Assembly (NCBI RefSeq): GCF_037126465.1
Contig: NC_088202.1
Location: 28,690,213 to 28,754,212 of the forward strand
DNA from: Ornithodoros turicata
Taxonomy: Eukaryota > Arthropoda > Arachnida > Ixodida > Argasidae
DNA: 64,000 nucleotides
Direction of reading: 5' to 3'
This document shows, piece by piece, positions 39,642-52,247 of this stretch (position 1 is the stretch's first letter; the number at the start of each line of letters is the position of its first letter). Under the pieces are notes generated by a model. It saw only the letters and a list, made by a program, of their open reading frames with translations. It was not told where the DNA came from and made no database searches. Made by a program: the position numbers and the translations under genes.

Positions 39642-40910
39642 GTGCAGCTAAAAAAATGCACCCTGTACAGCGATCACCTTGAACGTGTTACAGGAATAAA
39701 AACAAATCATAATATTAGATACAGACTTGCATGGAAAATCATGCAAAGGTTACGCCAAACAAGCGCGCGAACTAAAACTTCGTCGCATGGGGGCTGTCAC
39801 GGAACTTGCAGCTTCGTTGCGTTTTCGAAAAACGTTTTAAAGACGCCGAGAAGGAACCGCTTGACAACTCGGGATCTGCGGTTAGAAGGGCTGTTTATTT
39901 ACAGAAGCGAAGAGAGTGTACACAGGAAGGGAGAACTGTAAGCTAATATATTGCGCACAGTACGCGGTGAAGTTACAATAAACGGGGAACGCGACGGCTC
40001 ACAGACAAGCAGTCGGCCAAAAATGTATTTGTCCACGGAGCCCCACCGGCATTTTTACGTAGGGGAAAGGCGGGAGGTATGGGATGGTTGGAAGAGTGGG
40101 ACAGTAAATATACTTTTTTTTTAATTACCACGCCATGCAATTGAAGATACTCTCCACACATGGCACAAAGGCGGCCGCAGTTCTTCTGAAGGAAAAATCG
40201 TCTTTCCAGCCCAGAAAAGTATGTATCTGACTTCCTGCTTTGCTGATTCTAAAATCTAAAGAGCATATTATGCGCCTGAAATGAAATAAGTTGCGAAATG
40301 TGCACTTAGAGAGTGCTTTACTCCCTCTGTACTTTTAGGTCCATTCAGGACAGTTTGACGTGAAGAGAAGCTTTATTCTTTCCGGTGTGCTTTGGGAAGA
40401 ATTGGACAGCGCTATGACGGGAGGAACGGAACACTGTCCTGTTTCTCTCTGCTGTGATGCGCGCTTTTCTTTGAACTTTAGTTATTTGACTTTATTGATA
40501 TTTTTAGTAATAGTGATGCACGCAGTGGATCTCAAGAATATGTACAAAAATTAAAAAACATGTTTTGAGTGAATTGCCCCTCTCAGACGATGAGTGTCGC
40601 GGCCTGCCACAAACTGACAGTCCTGGAGGTCCGCTTAAGGTTGAAAGAGACGACTTTGTCCTTGTAAGGTTCAGCAATAAACGATCACTTGTTTGTTTGT
40701 TTTGTGTGTGTGTGTGCGACTTTTGGACAGTGAGCATTGTGTCCCAGTCCTCCCAAACGACGTCCAACTCCTCCCGCAGGGAAGGGTGGAGTGGGACAGT
40801 TTTAGGTGTTTACAAACTATTTTTTAAAAGCCTCCCGCCTCTCCCCTATTCTGTTACAGGGGCATGCAAGCAACAAGAGTTTGCTTCAGCGAGATACATC
40901 AGGGACGGCA
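39642..40910. other. Intronic sequence without recognised features
   Basis: Within the 9-kb intron of the IQ-motif gene. Short frames on both strands are not conserved in style, and GT-rich and T-rich tracts occur (40700-40720, 40115-40130). Confidence 0.5.
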
Positions 40911-41229
40911 CAGCCTTGGGTAGTAACTAGTAACTGCAACTAGGTACTTTTTGCAGTAACTAGGTACTTTTCTAGAAAAGTAAGTTCTTGTTATTTCCTG
41001 TGACCAGTCACTGGGTTGTGGTTTTAAGTATCTGTACGATGTAACTGCAACAAAGTTACTTTGGTATGGCACTATTTTCAATGCGTTACATTAATTGGGC
41101 TTTTTTTATACGGTAACCGTAAAGTAATTAACTTACCTTAACGAGGTAACTCTAGCTGCAGCTAGTTATACATTTATTAACAGAGTAACTGTAATTTAGT
41201 TACGTTTATGAGTAACTTACCCACGACTG
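40911..41229. mobile_element. hAT-like MITE with AGTAACT subterminal repeats
   Basis: Ends CAGCCTTGGGTAGTAACT and, inverted, CAGTCGTGGGTAAGTTACTC; the interior is full of AGTAACT/AGTTACT motifs. This resembles common animal hAT MITEs that begin CAG-TTGGG-AGTAACT. I cannot see a clear 8-base duplication, so class assignment rests on the termini. Confidence 0.6.
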
Positions 41230-41870
41230 ACAAACAGAGAACTGGTTCAGCTAGGTTAGGTGAAGTTAGATGATTACACGCAGGTTACCTTTTCTTTGGC
41301 TTTCATTCCTTTCTCTTTCTTTAGGATATAAAAGGTGTCCCTATATGTAGTGCACGAACACATATGGCAGTTTCCTCAATGCATGTTTCTTTCTTCTTTT
41401 TTTGCTTCTTTCGTATTCTTAGAAGGGATCATTCTTGACCAAGAACGCATAAATTATGTATTATTCCCGTGCCTAGATCACATTCTACAGCAAGGTCCAG
41501 GCTCACATCCCTGCGTCGGCACCTTTTGCCTGTGTTGTTTGATCGTCATTGGTTTTCACCATTTCACTACTCCATGTACAGTACACCCCGACAAAGAGAA
41601 TTCGAATGCAAGCTAGAACACAGGTTGCATAGTAAACGGGAACTCGCAGCAAATGTGAATTGCAGTATATCTTAGGAACGTCCCATTGTCATAAACGGTC
41701 AACTAACACCATCCTCGTGCTCGTCACGTCTTCAATTAGAAAAGAAGGGTGATTTATTGGCAGAGAAAAATAGGAAAAGGAAAGATAAACCGGGAAAAGT
41801 CAACCATGCAGTACGCTGGAACATCGCAAGGGGAACATCGTATAATGAAGGAAAACGGAGGTGAACTTAC

Positions 41871-41938
41871 AGCGGGCTTTCCACCTTCCTTGGAATGTCC
41901 CTGCTTTTCCTTAATAGTTGTGTCATCTGTTGACAAAC
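41871..41938 (-). CDS. IQ-motif protein, 68-nt coding exon
   Basis: Acceptor AACTATCTTTGCAG precedes 41938 and the strong donor GCT/GTAAGT follows 41871. The exon supplies 2 bases to a split codon and then 22 codons: LSTDDTTIKEKQGHSKEGG followed by KPA, hydrophilic and Lys/Glu/Ser-rich like the next exon. It ends in phase 0, which is exactly the phase at the start of the 32880 exon, so the join reads GGKPA-KQQGKAPPP. The incoming phase needs one base from the preceding exon. Size, boundaries and phase agreement make this a likely exon, but no transcript was seen. Confidence 0.65.
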
Positions 41939-41999
41939 CTGCAAAGATAGTTAAGCTTGCTTTACTGTACTGGCGCTTTCAACCACGGATATGATTTAT

Positions 42000-42650
42000 T
42001 CACTCAAGTCACCCCACTATAGGAGCTCAGTCGAAAAAGCGAGAGTGGCGCCACGATGTAGGTCCTGCGAAGTTCGGTATCGGTCGTCATTCGCTGCAAA
42101 GCGCTACTTAGAACAGTTTCAACGTTAAAACTCTCAAATTATGGGGAATATAATCTACGAGGAAGAACCAGGATTTAAAACGGATAAATAACGGTGAATG
42201 CGATGACGGTGACGGCAACAAGGGCTCAGGACCTACATCACGGAGGCAACTCCTCTATAGCGACTGTGGCGCTCCTGCGAGTTTCGCCTTTGCTTTGCAG
42301 AAAGGAAAGGCAGTGAAATGTGCCCATAGGAAATCTAAATTACGCTAACAAGACGCCATAAAAACTCAATGATGTCCCATTCAAAACATCAAAGACGACC
42401 GACACAGGGTTACACAATACTCCTGTCAAATGGACATTCTTCAATTATCATTGAAATCAACAAGGACCATTGCACTTGCGCGTAGCGCCATCAAGCGTGT
42501 GACAGAGATATTATTGAATTATACGCGTAGTAGTATTCGCGTACTGAAGTTCGCTCTTGTGCGAACTGTGCACCCCTCGTTCGCAGAAGTGCAATAAAAA
42601 CAGAAAGAACAACTATACTGCACAATAGGAACAATCCTGGGTAGTTGGTA
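42000..42650. other. No gene recognised
   Basis: Intergenic or intronic sequence. An approximate inverted pair (GATGTAGGTCCT at about 42055, AGGACCTACATC at about 42228) suggests a decayed MITE, not convincing enough to delimit. Confidence 0.4.
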
Positions 42651-42656
42651 TAGGTT

Positions 42657-42787
42657 CATGATGACGAATAGCAGCAAGAAGACGAGGACAGATGCTGTGT
42701 TCCTTGATTAAACTTCAGTTGAGAGTCTGCAGTCGTCCTGTCTACTTCTACCCTGTCCTCGTCTTCTTGCTGCTATTCGTCATCATG
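42657..42787. repeat. Foldback repeat with 35-bp perfect arms
   Basis: The arm starting CATGATGACGAATAGCAGCA (42657-42691) is repeated in perfect inverse at 42753-42787, around a 61-base loop. No target duplication was recognised. Probably a MITE or hairpin insertion. Confidence 0.7.
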
Positions 42788-43084
42788 AAGAACAACTATA
42801 CTGACGATGAGATTGGGGGGGGGGGGGATATGTACACCGCAGCGGACCGGTACCCTACACCATTGCACGTGGAACATCATATGAAGATGATGAAGGAAGG
42901 ATGAAAATACGAGAAAGAATTAAAGCGTCTGAAGCAACCTATAGTGGATGACAGGAAGTCCATGAACAGGTGAAGAACACTATATGATGGAGCTCAGGGT
43001 CTCCATGGGGGCGAATGAGTGCAGCTAACGTTTAAACGCTACAACAACGTTTCAAATAGTAATAAGTAAAAAAACGGCTTATTA

Positions 43085-43379
43085 GAGAGTTTTAGTACAT
43101 CATACGCTATTCCCTTTGTGTACGTAAGGAATAGCGTTGATGGTTCTGCGCACGGCCATAACAGAAAGAGAGCCTCGCGCAGTGCGCAGAACCACCAACG
43201 CTATCTGTTACGTACGCTATGGCCTTTGCGTACTAAAACTCTCTAATATCTTAGGCCGGTGAGCAAAGGTGGTTCTGCGCACTGCGCCAAGTTCTCTTTG
43301 TGTTATGGGCGTGTGCAGAACCATCAACGCTGTTCCTTACGTACGCAAAGGCGATAGCGTACGATGCACTGAAACTCTC
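43085..43379. mobile_element. TA-flanked palindromic MITE and a partial second copy
   Basis: 43085-43243 starts GAGAGTTTTAGTACATCATA and ends in inverted CTAAAACTCTC with TA on both sides; interior shared motifs include GTGGTTCTGCGCAC and CGTACGCTAT on both arms. The stretch 43263-43379 repeats the right-hand portion of the same family (GTTCTGCGCACTGCGC through CACTGAAACTCTC) and lacks the outer left arm. Confidence 0.75.
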
Positions 43380-43399
43380 TATCACCTGTCCCACCTGCG

Positions 43400-46300
43400 T
43401 TATTACGTCGTTCAAGTAACTTGTTCGTAGCAAATTGGAGTTTGCTTCCATGACAGCAGTTTATCCAGAACCGCAAGCACGGGGGGGGGGGGGGGGGGGG
43501 GGGTCTTGCAAGAAAATTTGGAGGTGCTCTTACATTGTAACAGAAGTACACAGGAAAAAAGGTTTGGCTGGTGCTGCCAAACATTTGACGGGTGTTGGGG
43601 GGTGGGGTTCTGGATAAACCACTGTTCCGTAACATGGAAGTGGTTCACTGGTTCAGGTTCAGTGGTAAACTCACGTTTCCCGCTGTGAGCGAGTGCAGAA
43701 GAAGCCTCATTGTCATTTTGTATGATATGTTTTTTCGTGGCATTTGGTTCTATAATTAACGTGGATTGCTTGGCGGGGGGAGGGGGGATATGTTTAATGC
43801 AAAGTAAAAAAAAAAAAAAGAGAGAAGGGAAAGGTTAGCCACGATGTGGGCTTGCTATTCCCTAAAGCTTTCAAGCAAACAAAAGAAGATACAAGCAGCT
43901 GAGATACAGAAAATTATGAAAAAAATACAGAAGAAACAGCTCCTTCACTAATCGTTGCGCATAGGACGTATCAGAGAATGCCCAGGAGTTTAGATTCCCG
44001 AAGGAATCGTGTCAGCGCAGACGTGACTTCAGCGTATAGGTAGCGCTGGGTAGGGCCAAGTAGCACCGCGATGGAAAGCTCTTGGTAGCCTAGATGAGCA
44101 AGGGGCGCCGGAAGTCGAACTGGCTATCCCAGTACACTGAAAATGGCTGAAGATTTTGCTTCCACGCTGCTTTTGTACACACTTCGTTAAAGAAGACAAA
44201 AGTTTATAAAAGATGGACGCCAATGATCTAGCACAATGCAGTTCTAATAATTTATGGATTATTGGATATGAATGTCACTTGCAAATGACCTCTCCCTCTC
44301 CTTCTTTTTTTTCTTCTTCTTGCTTCGTGGCTCTGCGCAGCAGAAACGAATGAGACTGACATTCAGCGCGAATGCCATTCACAAGAAATCGAGTTCAATT
44401 TCCCGGGGGCGTAGGTTCTTCCCACAAAGCTGAGCGAAGTCAGAGGTCAACAAGTATACGCACAGAAAAAATATTTACTTGTGATCGAATGGCTGATGAC
44501 ATTTATAATGCACCACGAAAAGCGCTAAGCTCAATAGGTTATAGGCTAAATGTACAGACGAGTAGGATATGTTTTCAGGCTTGACGTTTCAGTAATGCAG
44601 TTAAATAGCTCCATCGTTCTTCTCTTTCGCTTGGAAAGGTCGCCCAATCTCAGCTGCCTTATTTCGCAATGTCATGACGGGCATTCTTCGCTCGCTTGGA
44701 AAGAGCCATGTGAGAAATCAATTGAAAGCCGCATAAGAAGCAGTATATATATTCTGTAGATTTTTAGTAATAGCATGGCGGTATAAGAAATGCGAGATTT
44801 AAAAGAACAAATCTCCTACCTCTTAACGAACTTCAGGACACGCATACTATAGTATTACCGTGGAGTACAAGGAAGGGGCGGTTTCCTTACACGAATAATG
44901 TGTCCCACGGGGTACATATCTTTCTAATGTGCTTTAGGTATTGCTGCTGGAGTCAACTGAATTGAAGTCTAAAGTATATGAAAGGGCATGTGGGAACACA
45001 CAAGCTGAGTCCTATTATTCGAACCGCTACCCCTCTTCTTGAAAGGCACACGAAGGAGTACCGACGCAAACTGAAAACAAAGGAGGCTCGAAATCTGCAC
45101 CTGTATGGCTAATACAGCGAGAAAATATATCGAAACACAAAAATGAAAAAAAAAAAGTAATAGTAAGAGGAAGAATATCAATTCAACAGGAGTGACGTAT
45201 CTGTGACGGTACAGACTCCAATGTCGACGCGCTCCACCGTGAGAACGTTCCGTTTCGAACACGGCAGAAATTAGAAATAGTATCGAAAACGCAAGCCAGT
45301 GTTCGTACATGCCTAGAGTTCTCTGCATTTTTCCGAGTCACCTTTTTAGACCGTGAACTACAGCCTCGGAAGATGTATTTCTCGTGACCAGCCAGGAGAT
45401 AATCGCTATTTCTGAAAAAGAATCGACTCGACATTTTCTTGTAATGCCCTTTAAGTTTTACGATTGGACGTGCCATGTTACCAGCGTTGCTTCTCGTCAA
45501 AGGTAAGATCCAAAATACAAGGCGTTTATAGGCATTTAATATTACCGAACATATCTCGACTACATACGACTGCTGCCGCGTCCAAGTTAAAAGCCGCCTT
45601 GTTTATTTTTGATTCATTTTTTATGTTATTCTTCATTCATTTATCTTTCTCTTTTCTTTGCGGAATAGCAAGCCGATGTCCCGTTTGACTGAACTTCCCC
45701 CTTTTTCCTTTGGTCTAATAAATATCCCCCCCCCCCCGGTGGGAGTCACTCTAATTTGGGCAAAAAGCATTGTCGATTGCAATTATTCGCCGGTCATGTG
45801 TCGTTACCGAGGGTTATCCGGGTTGAGTGAGGACTCTGTGTAACGAAGATATATAGGAGAGCAAGCGAATGATGATGAACTGGCAAGACAAGCGGAAGCA
45901 GTCGTTAACTGATGCACGCGTTCCTTATACTAGCATGAGTCAGCAATATTGCGCTTCAGTTGAATATCAAGCAAATTTCGCTGCAGTCGTTCATTGCTCG
46001 CTTCCGAAGCTGAAACAGCGTGAAAGCAAGTTGCCACGTCTTCATGCTCGTCGTCACGCCAGGACGTGACGCCGGTATTAAAATAGAAGCCACGGGTGAC
46101 GGCAACAGCTCCCGCGCTCCGCCATTTTTTCGCGTTTTTCCGCAGCTCAGGACACTGAAGTCTCGAACAGGTTCGCTGTTGTTTCAGTCCAGCAGTTTTT
46201 TCGTTTCTAATTGAACGGTACAGCTGCATCAACGACTTCTCAGCTTGCAATGAAGGCAACGTCACTATGAAATGCAATCGTATTTGGCGACTGCCACATC

Positions 46301-48900
46301 CATACAACAACTCATGAACAGTGAGAACGACGTGTGTCAGTAGAAGCAAATACGCAATTCGTCCGGGCCTTGTGCATGGCACAGAAGACGGGATACACGT
46401 TATCATCATTAACGTGCCATTTTCGTGTGCATTTTGTATAACGTGTGTGTCTCAATTCCTCAGCTCCCTCCCTCATGTAAAGTTCTCGTAGAACCCCTTC
46501 CCAGATATTTTTCTTGCCTTCATGTACTTGCCCGCCCCTGCATGCACACGCCGTTAGTGTTAGCATGACTTGCTTTCGATTATGCATTGCTAGCTCTCGG
46601 AAACAGCGAATTCCTGTCTCACCAATCACAATCCGGGAGTGCAGTAAAGTCAAGAGGCTATATACATGATTCTAACACAAATAGACGAACACAACAGAAG
46701 CGTCCAAGTGCCTATAAGAATATGAACGATTGGCATTTCGTCGACGACTGTTTTATTTGAAAAGCCTTATTCCGTTTCCTACCGGCCTTGATCGGTTCTT
46801 ATCGGTTCTTTCTCGCGTCATTCTGATATACGAATAACAACACAAGGCCGAGACAGCGTGATCATGGGTCGCGGTTTGCGTATTATGCTCTCATATAAAT
46901 TTGGATGTTTAGTCAGGAACAGGGCACCTCTTTGATTTGCAAAACACGGAACGGAACGCGAAACTACAAAATCATTTTTGCTGTCACGGTCATTTCTTGT
47001 AAGATTTTTCTATGTGCCTGTTGTATGCTATACGGCATGTTCTTAGTCCACTTTACTATATAAGTAATGTCAATCATCGTCATTGCGACAGTTTCCACGT
47101 GCGCTCTGAGAGCGCGATATGATCGGGGGGGGGGGGAGGAAGGGGGACCAACAGACGGTTTCAAGAAATTCCAGTGCTCTGTAGTGCACGAGGCAATTAC
47201 GCCCACCTCATCATCATCCACTGTACATATGTGTGTGTGTGTGTGTGTGTGTGTGAGCGAGAGAGAGAGAGGCAATTAAAGACTCGACAAGACAACATAA
47301 GCCTCACAAGGTCCAGTAGCATACTTCAATTGTGCCTTTTATTCGACTGCCATCATTCAATCCCAGTGCTCCTTGCGCACGCGTTGCATCCTGGGAGATT
47401 ACTGTCACGAGAAAGGGACAACGTGCTTCACGTTTCGTTCTCGATCACATTGACACATGGTGGACAATGGGACGAGACAGGAGCAACCGAAACAGTTTGA
47501 AGACCATCTCCTCCTTTCTGATAAGCACGATCCCATAGTTCAGGGCGGCGATAAGTTGTCTGGGACTATCTCAAGACGCCTTTTCCTCGCAAGCGCTATC
47601 ACCACCGCCAGCAACGGAGATATGCGAAAATATCGTTCCCACGAAGTTGAAGACTATAATCTGATCAACATTGCTCGTCTTGGTTGCAGGATTATTTCCA
47701 AGACTGAAATGGACCTGACAACAGACCGCTGGTAACAGAAGGATTTCGAAATGGAGGTGGGGCAGCCATAGAGGGAAATGACAATATTTTACTGGAACGC
47801 GCTGTTCAAATGTAGGTGCGATTGTTTACAGAACTAACGAACGCGTGATGATAGTGTTTGCAAAGAAACTGACGAAACTCCATAGAAATGAGTATATCGC
47901 GCCGCATTGTACAAGTAAAGTTTCTTCTCCTCCACGAGAGACCAGAAAGTGTTCAGAGCCTGCGGGAACTCACTTCCGATTATACGTCGCACGAAGAAAG
48001 TAGCTTAAAAAACAATAAGGCTTAACGTGCTCCTCACTATAAGCAATATCTTATACCGCAGCGACCAAGACCTTGGTGGGGGTGTGGTATGTCAATCAAT
48101 ATCCCAAAGGTTCCCTCTTTCCACTCGAGCTTTTAGCCCTAGCTGTTTACATTCGCCGTTCTCCTTTCTTATAACCGCCTATACTTTGGTATGTTTCGTG
48201 TATACAGACCGTTTCTTCGACGCCGACTGTCATTGGAGTCATGTTCGACGTGATGACTCCTTGTAAAACCTTTTGAACCGAACGAAGAAGTATACGAAAT
48301 GAAGAACATGAAACGCAGTAAACGACATTGGTTCACATCATGCATGTTATTGGCAGTTGTACCGAAAAATTAAATAGGGAAATAAGGTCGCTGGAGTAAG
48401 GGAGGTAAAAGCTTAAAGGTCATGCGAGACAAAGTTAAAAATAAATGACGAAGAGCTACGCACCAAACACATTGCACAACCAGCACTATGCACTTCTAAA
48501 GTTCATGCTTCACACCAAAGGTCACAATAGTTGTGTTTCGTGTGTGATTGGTGCGTCTTTCTTCGTTATTTATTTCACGTTTAATAATAAGACACTGTAA
48601 AACGCAGTTACTGTAGATGTCCAGAAACGTCAGAGATCACCATTTCCTCTGCAATTTTCATTGCACAAGATATGCGGCATTGTCTCTGCATCGCGCCGTT
48701 TGCTTTCGTGACCAATACAAAGTACACTGTGAGTGGAATTTGTCTCAATATTCTCCTACACATGACTCATGCTAGGAATGTATCCATTAACTAACTGCTG
48801 GTTTAGCCCACCGCGTATTATACCGATGGTATGAGAACAGTGCGGTGCTCAATATAGCAAACATCACATACAATGAATGGACTGTAGAACGAAATGGAAA
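43400..48900. other. Long stretch without supported genes
   Basis: Contains a 23-base poly-G run at 43481-43503 and shorter G runs at 43778-43786 and 47126-47136, an A-run at 43805, and a compound (GT)n(GA)n microsatellite at about 47230-47272. Frames of up to 159 codons exist on both strands (for example 45930-46409) but show no domains or coherent splice structure. It could be the large first intron of the IQ-motif gene. Confidence 0.45.
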
Positions 48901-48916
48901 GGGGGAAAAAACTCAC

Positions 48917-48952
48917 CATCTTCGCGGGTCACGTAAGAACCCGAATAAAATG
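48917..48952 (-). CDS. Possible 36-nt upstream exon of IQ-motif gene
   Basis: Acceptor GTGTGCTTCAG before 48952 and donor GATG/GTGAGT at 48917/48916 delimit 36 bases whose one compatible frame reads FYSGSYVTRED plus one base. That single G would complete the Gly codon at the start of the 41938 exon. Phase and donor fit, but the acceptor has a weak pyrimidine tract and tiny exons arise easily by chance. Confidence 0.3.
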
Positions 48953-49201
48953 CTGAAGCACAACAGCCCATTTTTTTTTACTATTCCACTAATATTATCC
49001 TGACGACCAACGAATTCACAGTTCCACCATAAATGTGCGGACTGCCCCAATAAACGCCCGTTCCTTCATTGTCATCGTTGCGCACTTCAAGGATCACAAG
49101 TACTCGCGAACACTAAAACGGTCCAGACAGCACGGGAACACAAAATATATTTCGAAGCAGAAGGCACAGCACGTGGGCGTATCGCTTTACCAGAATCTTC
49201 A

Positions 49202-49362
49202 CGCACAAGACCACGCTGAGTTGGAACCAAAAGTCGTCTGCTACGCGAACACACAGCAGACGACGCTCGCTCGCGGTCTCGCGCCTGTTTCGTCTGCGAC
49301 GAGAACACGCGGAAAGGAAAGTAGTAAACAGAATCCTCAACGATGCGAGGACGAATAAAATA
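49202..49362 (+). repeat. Duplicated ~160-bp segment, copy 1
   Basis: From CAAGACCACGCTGAGTTGGA to GAATAAAATAGCGA. About 93% identical by eye to 52087-52247 in the same orientation. Both contain a 10-bp hairpin (GTCGTCTGCT ... AGCAGACGAC) and end in AATAAA. Origin unknown. Confidence 0.75.
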
Positions 49363-50317
49363 GCGAGGGAAAAAAAAAAAGAACCTTCTGGTGAGGAGGG
49401 GGAGGCACATTTGAAGCGCTGCCTTTCAGTCCATCGCTAAAAATACGCAGCTTGCGGTCTGGACAGTCTCAACGGTTTCTTCTTTTCCTCATCCTTGAGA
49501 ACGCGTGCGTTCACGGTTACTTGCAGGGGAGCTCTAATGGTACAATCTCGAAAAATCAAAGACACAAAATGGAGAAAAAGAAAAATGATGCGCTCCAAAT
49601 TGCTCAACAACGCAAATAGATCAAGGGCAGCAATGGTGAATCTTGGAGAAGATAGGCGAGTCCTCTTGCGGGCTATTAGACCGTCTATTAGTCGACCTGT
49701 CGAGCTTCGAGAGGTATAGACGACCCTGCTGGTACAGTGCCCTGTTGCGAATCACTGGTCGCAGAGGAAAAGAAGTGGACACAACTTTAGCCGAAAAAAG
49801 AAAACTAAAGGAAAGGATAGCCGGGTTGTCGTTACGCGGACGCTAATGGCCCTCAACGTGCTAGTTGCTGGTCGAGTGACTTCGGTAAGTGGGTGAAGAT
49901 GGCTATAACTTATGGCCATGCTTCTGACAAAGAGAGAGGCAGGCTTCATTCACAATATCACATAAGCGCAAAGAGGTGCCGACGCGTGAACGGCAATTTG
50001 GTGGCAGAGCAAAGGCTTTGCTCGTCTCAGAAGTGGAGGACGAAATCCTTCGAAAAGGGGCTAAATTTTATTACCCGTGTATCCCACAGTATTGAGGAAC
50101 TATATGTTTTAACTATAATTTTTCTACAATTTTCGTATATTATTTCGGAACTATAATTTTTCGTAGCTCAACTAATTATAATGTGATTCAGTGTCACACG
50201 ACTTTGAGTTGGTCGAGCGTGGTTCATCGTTTTCGTGGGTACTCATGACAACATTTTAGAGGCGCATATTGCGAAGTGCAAGAAGTAATAGGAAGTTCCA
50301 ATTCAATACGGGACTGG

Positions 50318-50462
50318 CTTCGGTGGATCAGTTGGTAGCATATCCGCCTACTGATCCCAAGGTTGCGTGTTCGATTCCGGCTAAGGATGCCAGCAATTTG
50401 GTGGCAGGGTACAGCTGGCATCAGAGCTAATTTGAACGCCATTCCGGCCTGCGGTGCTTCGT
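50318..50462 (+). repeat. tRNA-derived SINE, second family
   Basis: TCGGTGGATCAGTTGGTAGC resembles a box A and GTGTTCGATTCC a box B of a class I tRNA; the tRNA-unrelated body continues GCCAGCAATTTGGTGGCAGG. The tRNA fold is incomplete, so this is not a working tRNA gene. Confidence 0.65.
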
Positions 50463-50495
50463 AGAAATAATGGCGAAGAGTGTTTTGGTCATCTA

Positions 50496-51113
50496 CAGGG
50501 TGAATTTAGCAAATGTTACACATTTCGACCGAGTTGTAAAAATATAAGATAACGTCTCTGGCGCTTCAAACTTTGCAGACTGATAGTCATTCGCTCGAAG
50601 CTTTACCCTCTCTTTTTTTTTTTTTTTAATGCAATTACTCTGTAGAAAAGAAAAAAAGTTACAAGTAAAGCAAATTCTCACCCCATGCATTTCTAATCGC
50701 CTATACCGCCCGCAAGCCGCCATATTTTTTCCTCTGTCTGCTTCATGTTCATATCACCACATATAGGTGGCGTTACCTGGAGACGAAGCAAAACAGGAAC
50801 CTATGGAACAACCAACAACCAGATGGACCAGATGCAGGGATTCAAGGCAGCGCCACCTATACGTGGTGATGCGAACGTGAAGCAGAGAGAGGAAAACATG
50901 ACAGTTTTCGACCGGTATAGGACATAGAAAATGCATGGGGTGAAAATGTGCTTGGCCTCTAACTTTTTTCTACAAAATGATACGATTTGGAAAAAAATAT
51001 CGATAAAACTTGAAACAAATTACTATAAGTGCGCAAAGTTTGAAGCGCCAGAGACGTCACCCTCTATTTTTACGACGCGATCGAAATGTGTAACCTTTGC
51101 TAAATTCACCCTG
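50496..51113. mobile_element. TA-flanked palindromic MITE (CAGGGTGAATTTAGC), long form
   Basis: 618 bases from CAGGGTGAATTTAGCAAATG to the inverted CATTTGC-like TAAATTCACCCTG, flanked by TA (50494-50495, 51114-51115). Inverted arms continue through CTGGCGCTTCAAACTTTGCA, poly-T, and TTCTCACCCCATGCATTT to a loop. CAGGGTG ends and TA point to the mariner group. There is no coding capacity. Confidence 0.85.
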
Positions 51114-51119
51114 TAATTA

Positions 51120-52080
51120 CAATTAGAGTGGGTGACCCTCGTTATGAAGGCGTTGTTTTCCGCTAGTTGCTGCCAGGGTGGCTCTATTCCCGCTTCGCAG
51201 GCTAGAGCGGTGTTTAAGTTAACTTTGACGCCAGCCGTACAAGTTGCTTAGACACGCCGTCTTCCTCGTCAGGACGCTAAACCGGCGCTAGCACGGCGCA
51301 TACGGTGCTGTGCTTTCGACACGCACGTGAAAGAAAACACAGGTGTACAAAATTAATCCATAGACCGACAACCGCGGCGTCGCTCAGCATGAAAGTTGTG
51401 TCGCGACGCGAAACCACGGAATATTATTAATAAAGCAGTGTTGCGTTTGCGGAGATTTCACTCGCTCATCATCCAGTGTGCTGTATAGCCGGATATTTTC
51501 TCACTCAGATAAAGCTCGCGACTTGATCCTGCAGCCTTGAGTTACCGCGCGATTGAAAATGCAAACGGCTTAGTGGCGTTTCTTAACCATACTCGATGTG
51601 TTCAAGATTAAACAAACAATCAGAGTTATCGAAGCAGCACATCTCCCCGCTCTGAGCAGTTTAAGACCCATTTAGAAACAACCAACGAAACACAATCAGT
51701 CCAGCTCCGGGGCGAACAGAGATATGTGTGCTTTAAGTCGTGACAACCGCTATATAAAAGCATATCGTACTCCGTGTGCGTCCGCGTGAGGGGCTGGGTC
51801 TAGCGAATCACTACGAGGCATCATGTTTCTCCTTCATCTGGCACTTACCCGAGTGACACAGCGCACAAACATTTATCTGCCACGTCATCTCGACTCAAAA
51901 GTGGATCTCTGTAAGAGTCGAGAAAGGCGATCTCCGAGGTGGCGTCCTCCGCATGCCAAGTTCAAAATACTCTCTGAAGACTAACAGAAGCAATTCTATG
52001 CTGTTCAGCCTTGAGCGTGTTATGTGGTGAATCGCTGTCTTTTTAGATCAGATCGGTCAGATTAGAGGCGCGGGACAGGA
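51120..52080. other. No gene recognised
   Basis: Mixed GC sequence. No repeat, RNA gene or coding exon could be supported. Confidence 0.45.
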
Positions 52081-52086
52081 CCACGG

Positions 52087-52247
52087 ACAAGACCACGCTG
52101 ACTTGGAACCGAATGTCGTCTGCTACGCGAACACCCAGCAGACGACGCTCGCTCGCGGTCGCGCGCCTGTTTCGTCTGCGAAGAGAACACGGGGAAAGGA
52201 AAGTAGTAAACAGAATCCTCAACGATGCAAGGACGAATAAAATAGCG
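52087..52247 (+). repeat. Duplicated ~160-bp segment, copy 2
   Basis: Direct repeat of 49202-49362 with the same hairpin and terminal GAATAAAATAGCGA; the flanks differ, so the unit boundaries are sharp. It may be the 3' part of a retroposed sequence or of an unrecognised element. Confidence 0.75.

Noticed and set aside
48917..48973. Start codon at 48973 giving an MGCC-type N-terminus for the IQ-motif gene
   Set aside because: Careful counting shows that this ATG is out of frame with the phase needed by the donor at 48917 and meets a stop, so it cannot be the gene's start.
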